A stretch of DNA of 64,000 nt, from assembly GCA_032718565.1 (NCBI GenBank), contig JAVGVS010000019.1:1491146-1555145 (forward strand), given 5' to 3'. Below, one piece after another: positions 40,282 to 54,400 of the stretch (position 1 is the first letter of the stretch; every line of letters starts with the position of its first letter). This DNA comes from Distichodus sexfasciatus (taxonomy: Eukaryota > Chordata > Actinopteri > Characiformes > Distichodontidae). Both the position numbers and the translations under genes were made by a program. The notes under the pieces are model-generated. The model was given only the letters and a program-made list of their open reading frames with translations, made no database searches and was not told where the DNA came from.

Positions 40282-40319
<38 letters not shown>

Positions 40320-41245
40320 GCTCCATCAGGGAAGCAGCAGGATGGCATGCAGGTAGAACACAAACAGACTGCTCTCTCTGCAGGACCTGCTCACACTGCC
40401 ATATAAAGCAGACACCACTGAGCCAGATGTAGTGGAGAAAAGAGGAGGATGGAGGAGATTAGAAGAAGATAGGAAGAGATGAGAGGAAGAACGTAAGGGA
40501 AAAAGAAGGGGGAGAGGAGAGGAATGGAAGAGAAAGGAGAGATGGGAGGTAGAAAGGAAGAGAAGCGGAAGAGGAGATGAGAGGAAGAAAGGATGAGAAA
40601 AAGAAGGGGGAGTGGAGGGTGGAGGAGATGAGAGGAAGAAGGGAAGAGAAGGAGAAGAGGAGTATGGAGGATATTAGAAGCAAAAAGGAAGATAAGGAGA
40701 GGGGGAGAACAGAGCAGAGGAGAAGAGAGGAAAAAATGGAGAGAAGAGGCAAGATATTTGTAAATTAAAAGGCCAGCTGAGTAGATGAAAGGACAAGTAC
40801 ACACCCACACACACAGACACACACACACACAACCAAACACTCCCAAACCACTCCCACACAGATCCACCTGCATAAGAAGAACTCCTACCTAATCAGTGCT
40901 CTCTAATCAGTGCTGCACAAATTAAATGGGATTCAGTCTCTTACACTCTCTTCTTTTCACACTGTCTATCTTTCCTCTTCCTTGACTCTTGCTTAGAGAA
41001 TGTGTGATGCCTTTCTTTTTATCTCTGTTTGTTCATTCACCATGAGACCAGGCTAATTAATCACAGCTTAAAGATGCCACTTCACTCTCTCTCTCTCTCC
41101 ATGTCTCCCTCTCTTGCACACACACATACACTCATCTTTCCTCTCTTGTTCTTTCTCTCTTGCAGGCAGTGAGTGTAGGGAAGCACGTCAAGGGCTATCA
41201 TTACATCATTGCCAACCTGGTGAGTGCCTACCTGCATCTGTGCAC

Positions 41246-41285
<40 letters not shown>

Positions 41286-43209
41286 TGTGATGTGGGGACA
41301 TGCATAGATTTTGTAGCATAAACACTGCAGTGCGTCCTCTTCTTCTACTGTTCGGCCCTGTGTCTCCTAAGCTGCCCCTCCGTCTGGCCTTCTATGAGTG
41401 ACACAGAGACAAATCATTTCTGATTGGTTGTTTGGTATTTTTGAGTATGACCAGTCACACTGCAGTGTGTGTGTTTGTGTGTAAGAGAGACAAAAGGAGA
41501 GCTTTAGTGAGGAGGACATTTAAAGGGTATTGTTTTCTTTAAAAGTTTCCAAGCTTAAGATCGTAAGAGGCACTGTAAAACACACGAAGACATCCAGTTT
41601 TACCACCAACTGACCAAACCTACACCAATTTGATCCAGTTGAAGTTAGTCTAAGTCTAAATTCAACTTAGTGTCACTTAATCTTAGTCTCAATCCTAAAC
41701 TATCCACACAGGGTAAGGGTTAGGGTCTAATCCAGCCTAGGCCAATTTAGACAAGTATATCCCAAACTAACCCAGCCTATCCTGTTTTAACTTAAGCTCA
41801 AGCAAAACTCAGTTTTAGCCCAGTCTAATCCCGCCTTATCTAACCCAGTGTAACTCGAATACTAACCTACCCAAACCCAACCTGGAAACTAACCTACCCA
41901 AGCGCAACCTAAGCAACCAAACCTCGCTATAAATCAGTGTTCAAACCACTTAAACTTTGAACCTTAATCGCAGTCTAACCCAGCAGAGCAAAGCACCCAA
42001 ACATGTTTACTTTCTGTCTGGTGTGGTTTCAAGCCAGTTTACAGGGTCTGACATGACTCATTCTATCTCTTTTTCTCCCTCCCCACTTCTCTCTCATACA
42101 CACAGATACACACACACTCACACACACATTGGTTAGTGTTTCTGTATTTGGCACAGAGTTGAAGGCATAGCCATTTCAAAGAGTGGCTCAGGCCAGTATT
42201 AAGCCTGATTGAGTTCAACCTTATCTTCCACTTGATGGAATTCCTCTGTCCCTCCCTCCATCTCTCTCGCTCTTCACCTTCCCTCCATCTCCCTCTCTCA
42301 CTATCTCTCTCTCTCTTCCACCACAGGGCTTTAAAGATATCTCTCTGGAGCGGTTTATGCATGGTGGAGCAAATGTGACAGGTTTTCAGCTGGTGGACTT
42401 CAGTAAGCCCATGGTCATCAAACTCATGCAACGCTGGAATAAACTGGACCAGAGAGAGTACCCCGGCTCGGAGAGTCCACCAAAGGTATGCACACACTTC
42501 AATTTTCTGTCGGGGGCATGTGCATTGACCCAGAGGACAGATCCTGAGACTAGGTTCACAGTCCATAATCCCAACCAACTCTTTATTAATGGTCAGTTTT
42601 TTGACCTCAGAGTAATAAAATTCTTGTCCTGAGATTTATGAGGTTGTTAAGTGCTGTCTAACAAACAGTGATAAATTGCCCAGGATCCCTACTGGGTCTC
42701 ATACTTCTGTACCAGCACACAAATACTATTGCCATGTTACTGCCACTGTGGTGTCCACCTACATATTGCCAGGTCAAAAGGGATCAGTGGTGATTGGCAG
42801 ATTGTACTGGACTGCAGATGGGTTACAGTCTGTGATTATGTTGTGGTAATTTTTTATGAAGTGTCTGCTGAGTGAGTTCAAGGTAAAAGTGAGTGTGAAC
42901 ACACTATAACAAAATGTTACCTCTGCGTTTAACCCGTTTGCTGCATTTGGGGGTCTGACCCTTTCTCAAGGGTATCACAGTACCTAACTTTTACCGGCAG
43001 AAGCAACTCCTTAGCTGCACTAATCCTTTCTCTGGTTGTAGGGTGAGAGGTAGAAATGTTTAAGTAAGAAACACAATATCAGAACACCTGCAGTCCCAAG
43101 TAATAAGGAGAGATTAGAATTACACACAGAATTAATCAGCTAAAATGAAAATATAGCTATGGGTGTAATTGACTCTTATGGGTATAATCTCTCTCTCTCA
43201 CTCTCTTTC

Positions 43210-43240
<31 letters not shown>

Positions 43241-43439
43241 TCTCTCACTGAGATTGTCTTTCGCTTGCCCTCCGCCAGCTGCAGTATTGATATCATGGAG
43301 CTCTTTACTCATTCCCATTGATCTGTACTGCCATCCTGCACTCTGCATATATTACAATGCACCAGAGAGCGAGAGGCAGAGGAAGGGAGGCTAGGAGGGA
43401 ACTAGTGTTTAATAATAAGCAGTATAATAACAGCTCAGA

Positions 43440-43474
<35 letters not shown>

Positions 43475-46400
43475 TCTCTGTTATGGGCTGTTGTACAACA
43501 TTACCCAAGCAATCAATACTGAGGAACAATAATGAAAACAGTGGCAAACAGTTACAGTATTGCTGCTTGTAACATTATCATTTACTATACACAACACAAG
43601 TCTCACACCCACAAACACACTTTCACATATATCACTGTGTAAGTTCTTTCTAAGTACGACTGCAAAGGTACATTTTCATCAAAAAAAGCACTTGAAATAC
43701 ATGTACATTTACAGCATTTAGCAGACCCTCTTATCCAGAGCCAATTCCACATAGTAATTACAGGGAGAGCAACATGGGCTTAAGGGTCTTGCTCAGTTGC
43801 CAAGTGGTGGTAGTGCTGGATGTAGGATTTGAACCCATGACCTCTTGGTCCAGAGGCAAGCATCTGGAACACCACTACCATCCCCAAATACAAATACATG
43901 TTTGAATAATGAATAACAAAGTCCTGCAAAACTGGTCTTGATTAAAGAAAAGGCAAGTGTTGTATTAATGTGTATGTCTTTCGTAGTACACTTCCTCCCT
44001 GACGTATGATGCTGTGCTCGTGATGGCTGAGGCATTCCGGAACCTGAGGCAACAGAGGATTGACATTTCTCGCAGAGGGAATGCAGGGGATTGTCTGGCC
44101 AATCCAGCGGCACCGTGGAACCAAGGCATCGACATGGAGCGCACCTTAAAGCAGGTGGATACACACCTTAAAGCAGGTGGAGACACACCTTAAAGCAGGT
44201 TGATACACACCTCAAAACACGTGGATACACACCTCAGAACATGTGAATATACAACTTTAAACAAGTGGATGAACAACTTCAAACAGGTGGATACACACCT
44301 CAAAACAGGTGGATACACACCTCATAACAGATGGATATACAGTTTCAAACAGGTAGGATAAACAGACTAAGAATGATTAAACACACCTTATAAACAGTTT
44401 CAATGTGGGGCCTCACGCCTTAAAACGGGTACACTGTACGACGCACATCTTTAAAATGGACACACTGTAGGACACACACACCTTAAAACAGGCACACAGT
44501 GGACAACGTACCTTAAAATTGGCACACTGTGGAACACAGCTTAAAACAGGCACACTGTGGCACACACACCTTAAAACGGGCACACTGTAGGACACACACC
44601 TTAAAACGGGCACACAGTGGACAACACACCTTAAAATGGGCACACTGTAGGACACACACCTTAAAACGGGCACACAGTGGACAACACACCTTAAAATGGG
44701 TACACTGTAGGACACACACCTTAAAACAGGCACACAGTGGACAACACACCTTAAAATGGGCACACTGTAGGACACACACCATAAAACAGGCACACTTTAG
44801 GACACTCACCATAAAATGGACACACTCTGAAACACTCCTTAAAACGGGCACACAGTGGACAACACACCTTAAATCACACTGGGGAACCGGGAACACCTTA
44901 AATCAAATACAACATGAGAGACTTATTTTAAAACAAGCAAACACTTTTTAAATTGTGTAATCAATATGAAACGCAACTTGAAAGAGCACCTGCCTTGAAA
45001 CATTTTTAAAACTACAGAGCGGAGAGAGGGACAAACATGAATCATCTCAAAGCGGATGAAATGTTTTAACTTAATGCTTTATAAAAAGATTAGAACTGAT
45101 CTTTCTTGACAAAAGCTTCACTGAGCTTTTTGAATCAAATGCTGCTGATGGTGTGTGTGTGTGTCTGTGTAGGTGCGAATCCAGGGTCTAACAGGGAATA
45201 TTCAGTTTGATCATTACGGACGCAGAGTGAATTACACCATGGATGTGTTTGAACTGAGGAGCAACGGCCCTCAAAAGGCGAGCGTTTCTCACATCCACAC
45301 ATTATGATCCCTACACGTGCTGCTTTTGCTACAATATGCATCACACACACTCTCAACTACCCGTGTGTGCTGCCCTCAGATCGGCTACTGGAATGACATC
45401 GATAAGCTGGTATTAGTACAGAACGAACTCGCCGGAGGAAACGGCTCTGCCATGGAGAACAGGACCGTCATCGTTACCACCATCATGGTAATGTAGTCAC
45501 AAGCTCTTTTCTTTTTACGAGCTGCACCCAAACAGCGCCACTTAGAGGGCAGAGAGAGGGGTTGGGAGGTTGACAATTTTTTATTTATATTTCTTGTTAA
45601 CCTTGCAGAAATGATAGTCTGCACATATATGCTAGCTAACTTCATGTTAAAAATAAAAAAAGTTTAGAGCTACGCTGTATGGTCTTCCTCAGAACCGAAT
45701 CCAAAAACGGTTTAATACTTTTGCTTTCAAAGCCATCTGACAGGAAATGGTAGACGTGTGGAATTGCTCCTGTTTGGTGAGTTGTTTTAGCAGGGCCATG
45801 CTAACTACGCTACTGCATTTTTATAAAGCCTTTTAGCAGGAGTTTGAAATATGACAGGATGCTGACCTTCCTAGTACTGACTGTGAAGTGCGCTAAGGTG
45901 TCAAAACTCAGGGCTCATGACCACTCTCTTTTTTTCAACCAACAAAAGACAATAGATGAATGTACCTTAGCGGGTTCCTCCTGTCTGTCTTTTTCTTTCT
46001 CTCCCTCCCTCCCTCCCTCTCTCTTTTTCTGATGTGCAAATTTAAGGCGATGGAGAACTTTACCTCAGCAGGTGGTTCTTCTCTGCCGACGCTGCTGAAG
46101 AATCCTCTTCTCAGACACTAAGAAAACCGCAGGGTGGACAAGATGGACGTCTGTAGCTAGACTCAGATGTAACCTGGACTAAATCACAGAATGTTTGTTC
46201 ATTCTCATCTTGAAGGACATTGAAGATAAAAACCCAACTACAAAAACTGTGTGCTCAGGTGGAATGTTGGAGTCATCCATCAAAGGCAGGATCTTGTATT
46301 TTAACATCATGATGTTGCTGCTGGTGTCATTTTGATTTTACTAATTTGGTTGTAATGCTTCTTAAAATTGCTTTATATGTAAAAACGTTTAGTATTCTTG

Positions 46401-48380
46401 CTTTTGCCACTCTTGAGAAGAGATGTGTGAATGTTGGTGGATCTGCAGAAGCAGAGTTAGACCTGAGAGTTTGATCTGCCATAGATCTCAGCAAGCAGGT
46501 TTGGACTAAAGTCAGCACTTGATTTTTGTTAGGAGGATTACCAGAACTTCCAAAGATCTCCAGGATTATGGTTTGAGCTAAACTGTGCAGGTCTGTAGAT
46601 TTCTTGGATCAGAGTTGAAGCCTTAACTCTGCAGCGTGGAACATCTCTGGGAACAGAGATGAAGATAAACTTTGTCGCACAGAAATGCTCCATACATTGG
46701 AGATAAACTGCACTATAGAAGATCTTATTGATCACTCTACAGGAGCATATCTCCAGGAGTGGAGTTCAAAATTTAACTCTGAAGGGAGTTGGAACCTTAC
46801 TCTTCAGAGCAATAGAGGTCTATGAGCAGCTCTGAAGCTCTCCAAGAATAGGTTGGAGATAAACTGTGGAGGAAACGCATCATAATCTTTACTGGAACAA
46901 AATTGTGAAATGCTGTAGAGTTCATGGAGAGGTTTGGAGCCCAACTCTGCTGGACACTGTATTACTCTGAGTTTGAGACTGACCCTATCCTACCAGCACT
47001 ACCACCACTGAAACCCTGAGCTGGCCTTTAATCTAAAGCTACTCCAGTTAGACTGTCCCTGTACTGCTCTGTAGAGTGGTGTGGTGGTCTAAGAGGCAGA
47101 ACAACTAGGACCTGAACAAGACCCGTAACCCCAAGTCGCCAGCTTTTGCTCTAGAGTTAGAATACAAGTGGTTGGAAATTCACAAAGAGATTGTGATCTG
47201 TAATTAGGAAAGGAGAGTTTCTTCAAATAAGTGCATTTGTGAAGTCCTATAAATGTAAGTCAAAGGATGAGTGCATCTGACAGGTGCTGTAAATGTGACT
47301 GTAAGTAAAAAATAACTGAGAGTTGGACTGGATCTAAACTCTGTGAGGCAGTAGATCTCCACAACTCCAAAACTTAAACTTCGCCTGGGAGCATGCTTAG
47401 AGCTAAATTCTGCACGGTTGTAGATCTTTAGGAACTGCATTGAGGAGCTTTCTGCTTAGCATTGCACTGTAAACAGCATTAAGACCATTTGCTTGGCGCT
47501 TCAGTTTTTTTGACGTTACCTGTGAAGTCTCTGGCTGTTCTTGGAATGAGCATTATGTGGTTACACATGAAAGCCCCAGACATTATACCAACATCAGAAT
47601 TCTTGTCTTGTGTACTGGGAGTCATCCCTCAACCTTGCACCACGTCCCCTTTCGGTATTTTGTTGTGCCAGGATTCTCTGTTTAGACAAGAAGCTAAAAG
47701 TTCAACCAAATTCAACTTTGACCCCTCTGACACTGACTGACATGCATGGCCATGACAACGGCAAACAACAGGTCATTGAAGGCAAGCTTTTTATGGTCAC
47801 ATTTGCATGCTTGGTTGAGCGGCGGCTCAGCAACGCCGCTGATGTGAAAGCACAATGCTTGGCGATTACCATGTGTAACCGACCTTAGAGATGTTCTCTC
47901 TCTTCCAATATAACAATGGAGTCAGACCTTACTTAATCCTTAAAAAAAAGGTGGCATAAATATTTAGTTGTTGGAGTTGGCCTCAAATAAACTAATTATG
48001 AGAATACAATTTCAGATGTGTAACATTCTATCACCAAGTATTTGAGTAATCAGTATTTGTCATGGAGCTTAAACTGCACTGTTTTTTTTAAATTGATAGT
48101 GAATGTAATGCTATATTTTTAAAAAGTCAAATGTCATAAAGTCAGACATTTAATGTATGTATTTTTTAATGCTGTTTTAAGGCAGTATATTAATGTTTTT
48201 CAGTTATACTGTGGAATAGCTTGTGCAGAAGTGTAGTTACATTGTTATACTTTTCCATGTCTCCTGTGTATGTGTGTGTGTGTGTGTGTGTTTTAAATGA
48301 ATCCAATTATTCTCTTCCTTGGGTCTGTCCTCTCAAATACCCAGGGAATTTGAATATTTCTAGTCCCTGACCTTTCAAGC

Positions 48381-48446
<66 letters not shown>

Positions 48447-51400
48447 CGAGAGGGGAAGACTTTTGTAGTAGCTACATCTCCATGCTAAATCTGGTGACTG
48501 GGCTGTAATGGGGGTTGTCACAGCGACACTGGCTCAGAAATAGCTTTATTTTTTACGCCCCAGACACAGCATGTCACAACCTAGTAAAAGAAAATAAAAA
48601 AGGTCTCTCTCCCTCTCTCTCCCTCAACTTTGACTCATATTTCACCCTTCGTCTCACACAGAGTGGCATTAGCTGCATGCTGTGAAAGCTGTGTGTGTAG
48701 GTGTGTGTGTGTTTGTGTGCATGTATGTGTAGACCTGCTTTCAACAGAGGATATCATGCAGACTGAAGGTTGAGGTGTGACTTTCCAACTGGGTAGTAAT
48801 TATAGATAACTCTAACACACACACAGACACACACACACACACACACACATGCATTTGAATGTCATTTTTCTATATCACAACTAAACTAACCCCAAGTGTA
48901 AGTAGTATATTATCGACACAATATTTTATTGCACCTTTAGACATAAAAAATATCATGTTTAATGCTGAAGTTCCAGTAGGATGCATGCTAGCTATACTGT
49001 AAGCTATTTATCTACAGCTTCGTCTCAGTATTCTTCTGTGTTCCACGGAAGTTAAAATTCACATCGCATACTTTCACAGATTCACGGCACGTTTCTTACA
49101 GTGCCATTAGCTTGATGCTATCACACTATCACAAATCCCGCAGGCATGATAACAGAAATTAACTAAATCATTTGAAATGTGTAATGTAGGTACACACACT
49201 TGCATTCTGAATTTAAACAGATGATTTTATGACTGCGGAATCTAAGACGGTGTGCAGGCAAACAGACACAACAAGTCAGCACTCTCTTGTCTTCCTCTTT
49301 GTATAATTTGGTTTTTGACAAATGGATAATAATGCTGATTTGAGGTCTGAACAGTTTACATTCTAAATATGTTTTAAAGATGTTGTTAGAGTTAGGAGAT
49401 CAAAGACTTTTCAACCTCCAGATTAAGGTGAAATTAAGAATAATGTAGTAAAAAATTGTCTGTGATACATTTCTGGGAATAGGTAATGAAAAAGAAGGAT
49501 AACTTTTGAGAAATTGGGAAACATACCAACACTGTGTAAAATTTCCTGACGTTTTAGCAATAAGCATCATAAATCTCAGTCATACACTGAATGTGAGACA
49601 CGCTTCCATTTTTATAGCACATATGTTGCATGTGTTAAATACCTGTAGCATGTGCTGAAGGCTTGCAGAAGTCTTGGCTGTGTCTAACTGCAAATTTCCT
49701 TGAGCAGCCCAGGAGTTTGCACAAGCGACTCTAAAGTTAGAAGTGCCAATTAGGCCGATGAGAACGCTGATAGATCAGTTGTTCTTGCAGTCTGTCTGAG
49801 CGAGAGAAATCGCTATTCAACCGTGCATTAGTGCATAATCAACACATTGAACTCGATGTGTGTGTGTGTGTGTGTGTGTAAAGCTCAGTGTCTTGGATGC
49901 AAAGGCTACAGGCTAAAGTGCCAAAGCAAAAGGGAGGAAGGCATGATTGAAGAGAGGGGAAGCGTTCACCAAGTAACAGATAACACTAATTAGAAAGAGT
50001 GTGAGAGAGAGAAAGAGAAGGAAAGCCCCTGGAGCCTGCTTTACTCCCACCCAGTTCAGCCATGGAAGAAACCATCAGCTTCCCAGAATCACGCACACGC
50101 ACACACACACACACACACACAGCATTAAAACGTCACGACTGTTCTCTGTGATTATTTGTCTCATCCTATTTGGATCAAGAGAGTAAACTGAAGGCTCTCA
50201 TTGTCTGAGCTCCTTGACATTGCAGACTGTGTGTTACTGCTGGTCTAAAGCTCCTCTGCAGTCTGTCTGCATGAGAGAGCTTCACTAAATCGCTCACTGG
50301 CATTCGTAACGCAGATCCATGTATACGGCAAACCATGCTGAAAGGTCTGTTCTGTATGTTGTGGACTTGGATTTTGTCATTTTACATTTTAACCTGTTTA
50401 TATATGGATCAATTATGTGTCTGTGTATAATTTTCAACTCACACCAAGTAAACCAACACTGAGGTAGAATGAATAAAGAAGGTACATTCATGCGTTGTAT
50501 AAATCTATTAACTAAATATTTCTTAGATATTTGTCCAAAATGTATAGATTTTAGTGATAAATTAAGTTTATTAGTATATTATAAGACCATTCTAAGTGAA
50601 CTCACATGTCTCTCTTATATAATCAGGTTTTATATAAAATAAAAGCTTATGAACCCATTGAATATACCACTGATCTGTAAACGTGACCCCACTGGATCAA
50701 ATCATTTTGCCTTTCTGCTTTTTTTTTTCTCGTGTAGAATGTTATTGTTCTGTGTATCATGTATGAGCTGTAAATGCTGCGTTCATCAGAGCTAATGCAT
50801 TTGCTGCAGTGATGCTTTTGTTGATGAATATGAATGTAGAATATAAATCACTGGATGTTACTGAGGAACGGCTAATAATATTCCAATGCTGGCATCTGGC
50901 TTGACATTTGTGGTTTTCTCATTTAATTACTGTCATTATTAATTCATTAACGGTAAACACCATTGGCTTCCGTATTGATTTTTATTACCTGTAATCCGAG
51001 AAGATTGATTGCATGGAGGTCATGTTAGGAGTGATACATATTGATTTAACTGATTATTATTATGGTATTAATGCTGTATGTTTATGTCGTACTTAGAGCT
51101 TTGTTTTGCTCTATCTCTGACTGCAACTCACCCTTTACCATATATTTTGATGTCTTTTAAGATGGGATAAAATGATTGATGGCATAATGTGTTTCTCGTA
51201 TTGATCTGGTATCTGATCTGTACCAGTCAAAAGTCTGGACACTCCTGGTTGAATGTATATTTTAAATGACCTTTTGGCCTAACAGATTATGTGTCAGTCA
51301 GGGCCGAATTAGCATAGTGTGGGGCCCCTGGGCAACTACACCTCAAGGCCCCCTTTTCTTTCAAAAAGTAAGTAAATAAAAAGAACATTTGAACAAAATA

Positions 51401-54400
51401 TAGGATTTTGAATAAAACATCACTGGCTCCTCTTGAAGCTGAATAAAGGAATGAAAAATGTGTGCAAAAATGATAATTAAAAAAAAGATTTGTGTTACTT
51501 TAAAATAAAGATTAATATTTCTCAAAAAGTTGGAAAACAGTGCAAATAAAGAATAAATATGTGTCCAAGCTTTTGACCTGTATTATAAATGTGAGGTTTC
51601 ATAGTTTGTACAGAATAAAATTTGTATTGTAGTTGAAACATTAAGGCAGGCCTCAGACATTTATAAAGCTGCACAAAGCCGGCTAATGTTTGCCGAATAA
51701 ACAGACAATGCATATTGTCAAAAATAATCATGTTTACATCAATAGCCTAACACTATTACTGACATATGACCAGTGATCAGTTTGACTGTCCCTTCCCACC
51801 TCTCCCTCTCTCTTTCTCTCTCTCTTTCTGTGTGTGTTGTGTGCCTGCGTGTGTGTGTTTTTAGGAGGGACCGTACGTAATGCTTAAGAAGAACTGGGAG
51901 ATGTATGAAGGTAACGACCAGTATGAAGGATATTGTGTGGATCTGGCATCGGAGATTGCCAAGCACATCGGAATCAAATACAAAATCTCCATCGTACCCG
52001 ACGGGAAATATGGCGCCAGAGACCCAGAGACCAAGATCTGGAACGGGATGGTCGGGGAGCTGGTGTACGGGGTACGAGGAGAGTGTGTGTATCTGTGTGT
52101 GTGTGACAGTTTTTGCCTCTTTGAGTTACGTTATGCAGGTGATGACAAATTCTGAAGTACCTTATCTTGTACTTGGTATGAGTTTTTCAGTTTTAGAACA
52201 GCTATTTGGAAAGTTTGAATCAGATTAGTGAGTCTAAATTGAGCTCCTGAAACTTTGCACTATTTCTGTGCCATTTTTCTAATGTGCTTCATTAGCTAAA
52301 ACAGTAAAATGAACGAGTCTGACTGCTTATGGGCTTTTTAACTGAAAGAATACTTCTCACATGGCAGAGCACTTCCTGAAGCAGTCAGGTAATACTGATG
52401 ATTTCAAAACAACCCAAAGTGGTTTCGTTTTAAATCTGACTTCAGAATTTTACTGGTTTGAAATGATGGGATGGCTCATGTGAGTGCTAATGACCATAAA
52501 AACAGATGAAATAACTCATACATTACTACCTACAAAATGCAAAACCATAAGGAAAAGAGCAAAAGCTTACATGAAGCCACACTATTTGTTGCTTAACACT
52601 GAAACTATTCCGCCCTGTCACAAAACCTCAAAGTAGTATAGTGCCTTTTCATACATTAACCAGTGATTGTTAACACACTCTAATATGTCAAGACATTGTA
52701 TGATAACCAGTTTTTTGTACAACTTGTGATGTGTTTTGCTCCATGTGATGCTGTAAGGGAGGTAGACTGAACTGTGTATTCTGGCGATCATTCGGTTATC
52801 TGTGACACACCTGGAGGCTACATAATGTTTAAACCAGCATGTACTTGTACAGTAAGCGGTTTTGAAATGAACAGTGACTCAGAGGAAGGCTAGAGCTCTG
52901 GAGAGAAAACAGCGCTGTACACCTGCACAAAAACAGAATTCAGCAGAGAGACGAAACGTCTTCCCCCCAGCCATCACCGTGACCAGATAGACTGATCACA
53001 CACATACACACACCCCATATGCCACACCACACAAACCACACACTCAGAAACCTGCTCAACCAAGAAAAGAGTCTGATGAATACAGATCAGCCATTACGGC
53101 AAGTGAAAGAGAAGGGAGGGAAGGGAAAGAAATTATCTTCCCTTTTCCGTACTTGAGCGTGCCTTTGCATATTATAGAATGGTACGGAATGTTCTGCTAA
53201 TGGCCCTGAGTTCTCACATTTTTCACAAAATTTCTAAAACATTCCCGGACACAAGAGGAAAATGAGTCTCTCCAATTCTGCCATCTGTTAAATATGAAAA
53301 TATGAAACTGAACTCTCTAACTAAATTGTAAGTAGCTATGAAGTTTGGTGCGGGTTTCCATTAAGGCCTGTTAGAGTCTATAGGGCCTCCTACCAAGTTG
53401 CCATTATGTCAGAGATTAAGTCCCCATTCATCTCCATTACTAGCAGCTATAAGAAACACAATTCTAATGTATGTTACCCTTAGTTTAGTAAAACAATTTA
53501 ATTGCTACCCTTGCGGCTAGACCTCAACTCATTTTACTAACCTCACGCTGGTGCTGCATTCACTTTCCCACAGTACTTTTTAAATTTCCCTGCCAAAGTA
53601 ATATAGTGCCAAACTCCACTCACGTGAGCAGTAACTCCATTCTGAATCTTATTTTGAAACTCCACCCCCCACTGCCGCAGTACCTCCGTCACCAAACGCC
53701 GCCCACGTTTAGCAGTAATTGTTTTCCTGGATTTGCCGCAGTGATGTTGTGCTGGAACTCCATCCTCAAACTCCACCCACATTATTACCACACGAACTTC
53801 TAGCTATATGACCATGATAGAGTGCCTCCATCATCACCAAAACAATTTTGAGCTTTGAGCTCCACCCACATACCACGTACCATGTACCAATGTTAAGTTT
53901 TACCTGCTTAACCACAGCATCCCCTTTTTCCATTCAATTTACCAAAACAATCTTGACCTTGATCTATAAATGCTCAGTACACTACAACAATCTTCATCAA
54001 TTTGACATTTTACAATGCTGGAGGAAAGGTGCTAAATCTTTGTGAGCATCCATTTATGGTGCAGTAGGTCAGCGGAGAGTGAATCAGAGGTGACCGCTAG
54101 CATCGCATAAGCCCTTACAAACGTCACCTTGGTGCCCTGAGGTTCTTTTCTGATTTGGTTAGCAGCTGTGACGGCACAGTTATGTGATGCCCCAACTGGT
54201 TTTAATGGCTTTGTACTGTCCTTTCAATCACCAGCAGCCAGAACAGAGAGAGAGAGAGAGAAAGTGAGGGAAAGAGATGAAGAGAAGGGAGGGGGAGACT
54301 CGTGAGACTTACATGGACCAGGTGTTCTGCTCTAAAAACACCTGATTACAGCAGTCAGTTCAGCCCTGCCAGACGCTACACGATACGCATCTGTACTTTA

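Larger units (their letters stand above)
38506..41165 (+). other. gria4: gria4 intron 4
   Basis: 2.7-kb intron (GTAGGA ... CTTGCAG). It holds a CA tract at 40284-40318 and a long purine-rich block at 40432-40755. Positions 38580-40080 are AT-rich with no recognisable feature. Confidence 0.9.
41220..42326 (+). other. gria4: gria4 intron 5
   Basis: 1.1-kb intron (GTGAGT ... CCACAG). A GT then GA tract lies at 41249-41286. Positions 41630-41960 are a degenerate simple-sequence stretch of words like AACCCAGTCTAA and CTAACCTACCCAA, probably an old minisatellite. Confidence 0.9.
42486..43986 (+). other. gria4: gria4 intron 6
   Basis: 1.5-kb intron (GTATGC ... TTTCGTAG). It contains a possible decayed SINE relative at 42870-43020, CT/CA tracts at 43187-43250 and 43440-43480, and an interspersed repeat at 43700-43890. 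Confidence 0.9.
45488..51864 (+). other. gria4: gria4 intron 9
   Basis: 6.4-kb intron (GTAATG ... TTTTTAG). It contains a degenerate ~44-bp array (46440-47445), GT tracts at 48264-48291 and 48381-48443, CA tracts at 48821-48850 and 50097-50120, a GT tract at 49856-49880, a possible transposon end at 51225 and a repeat-like stretch at 51300-51480. The intervals 47450-48260, 48860-49850 and 50125-51220 are AT-rich with nothing recognisable. Confidence 0.9.

Noticed and set aside
44413..44951. Open frames on both strands with CVLQCAHFKV- and CRTHTLKRAH-like repeats
   Set aside because: They come from the intron 7 minisatellite; both strands are open for the same composition reason.
46045..46120. 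Exon-like segment after a pyrimidine tract in intron 9
   Set aside because: It could follow an AAG acceptor and is open to a TAA, but it matches no AMPA receptor sequence and has no donor; chance is more likely.
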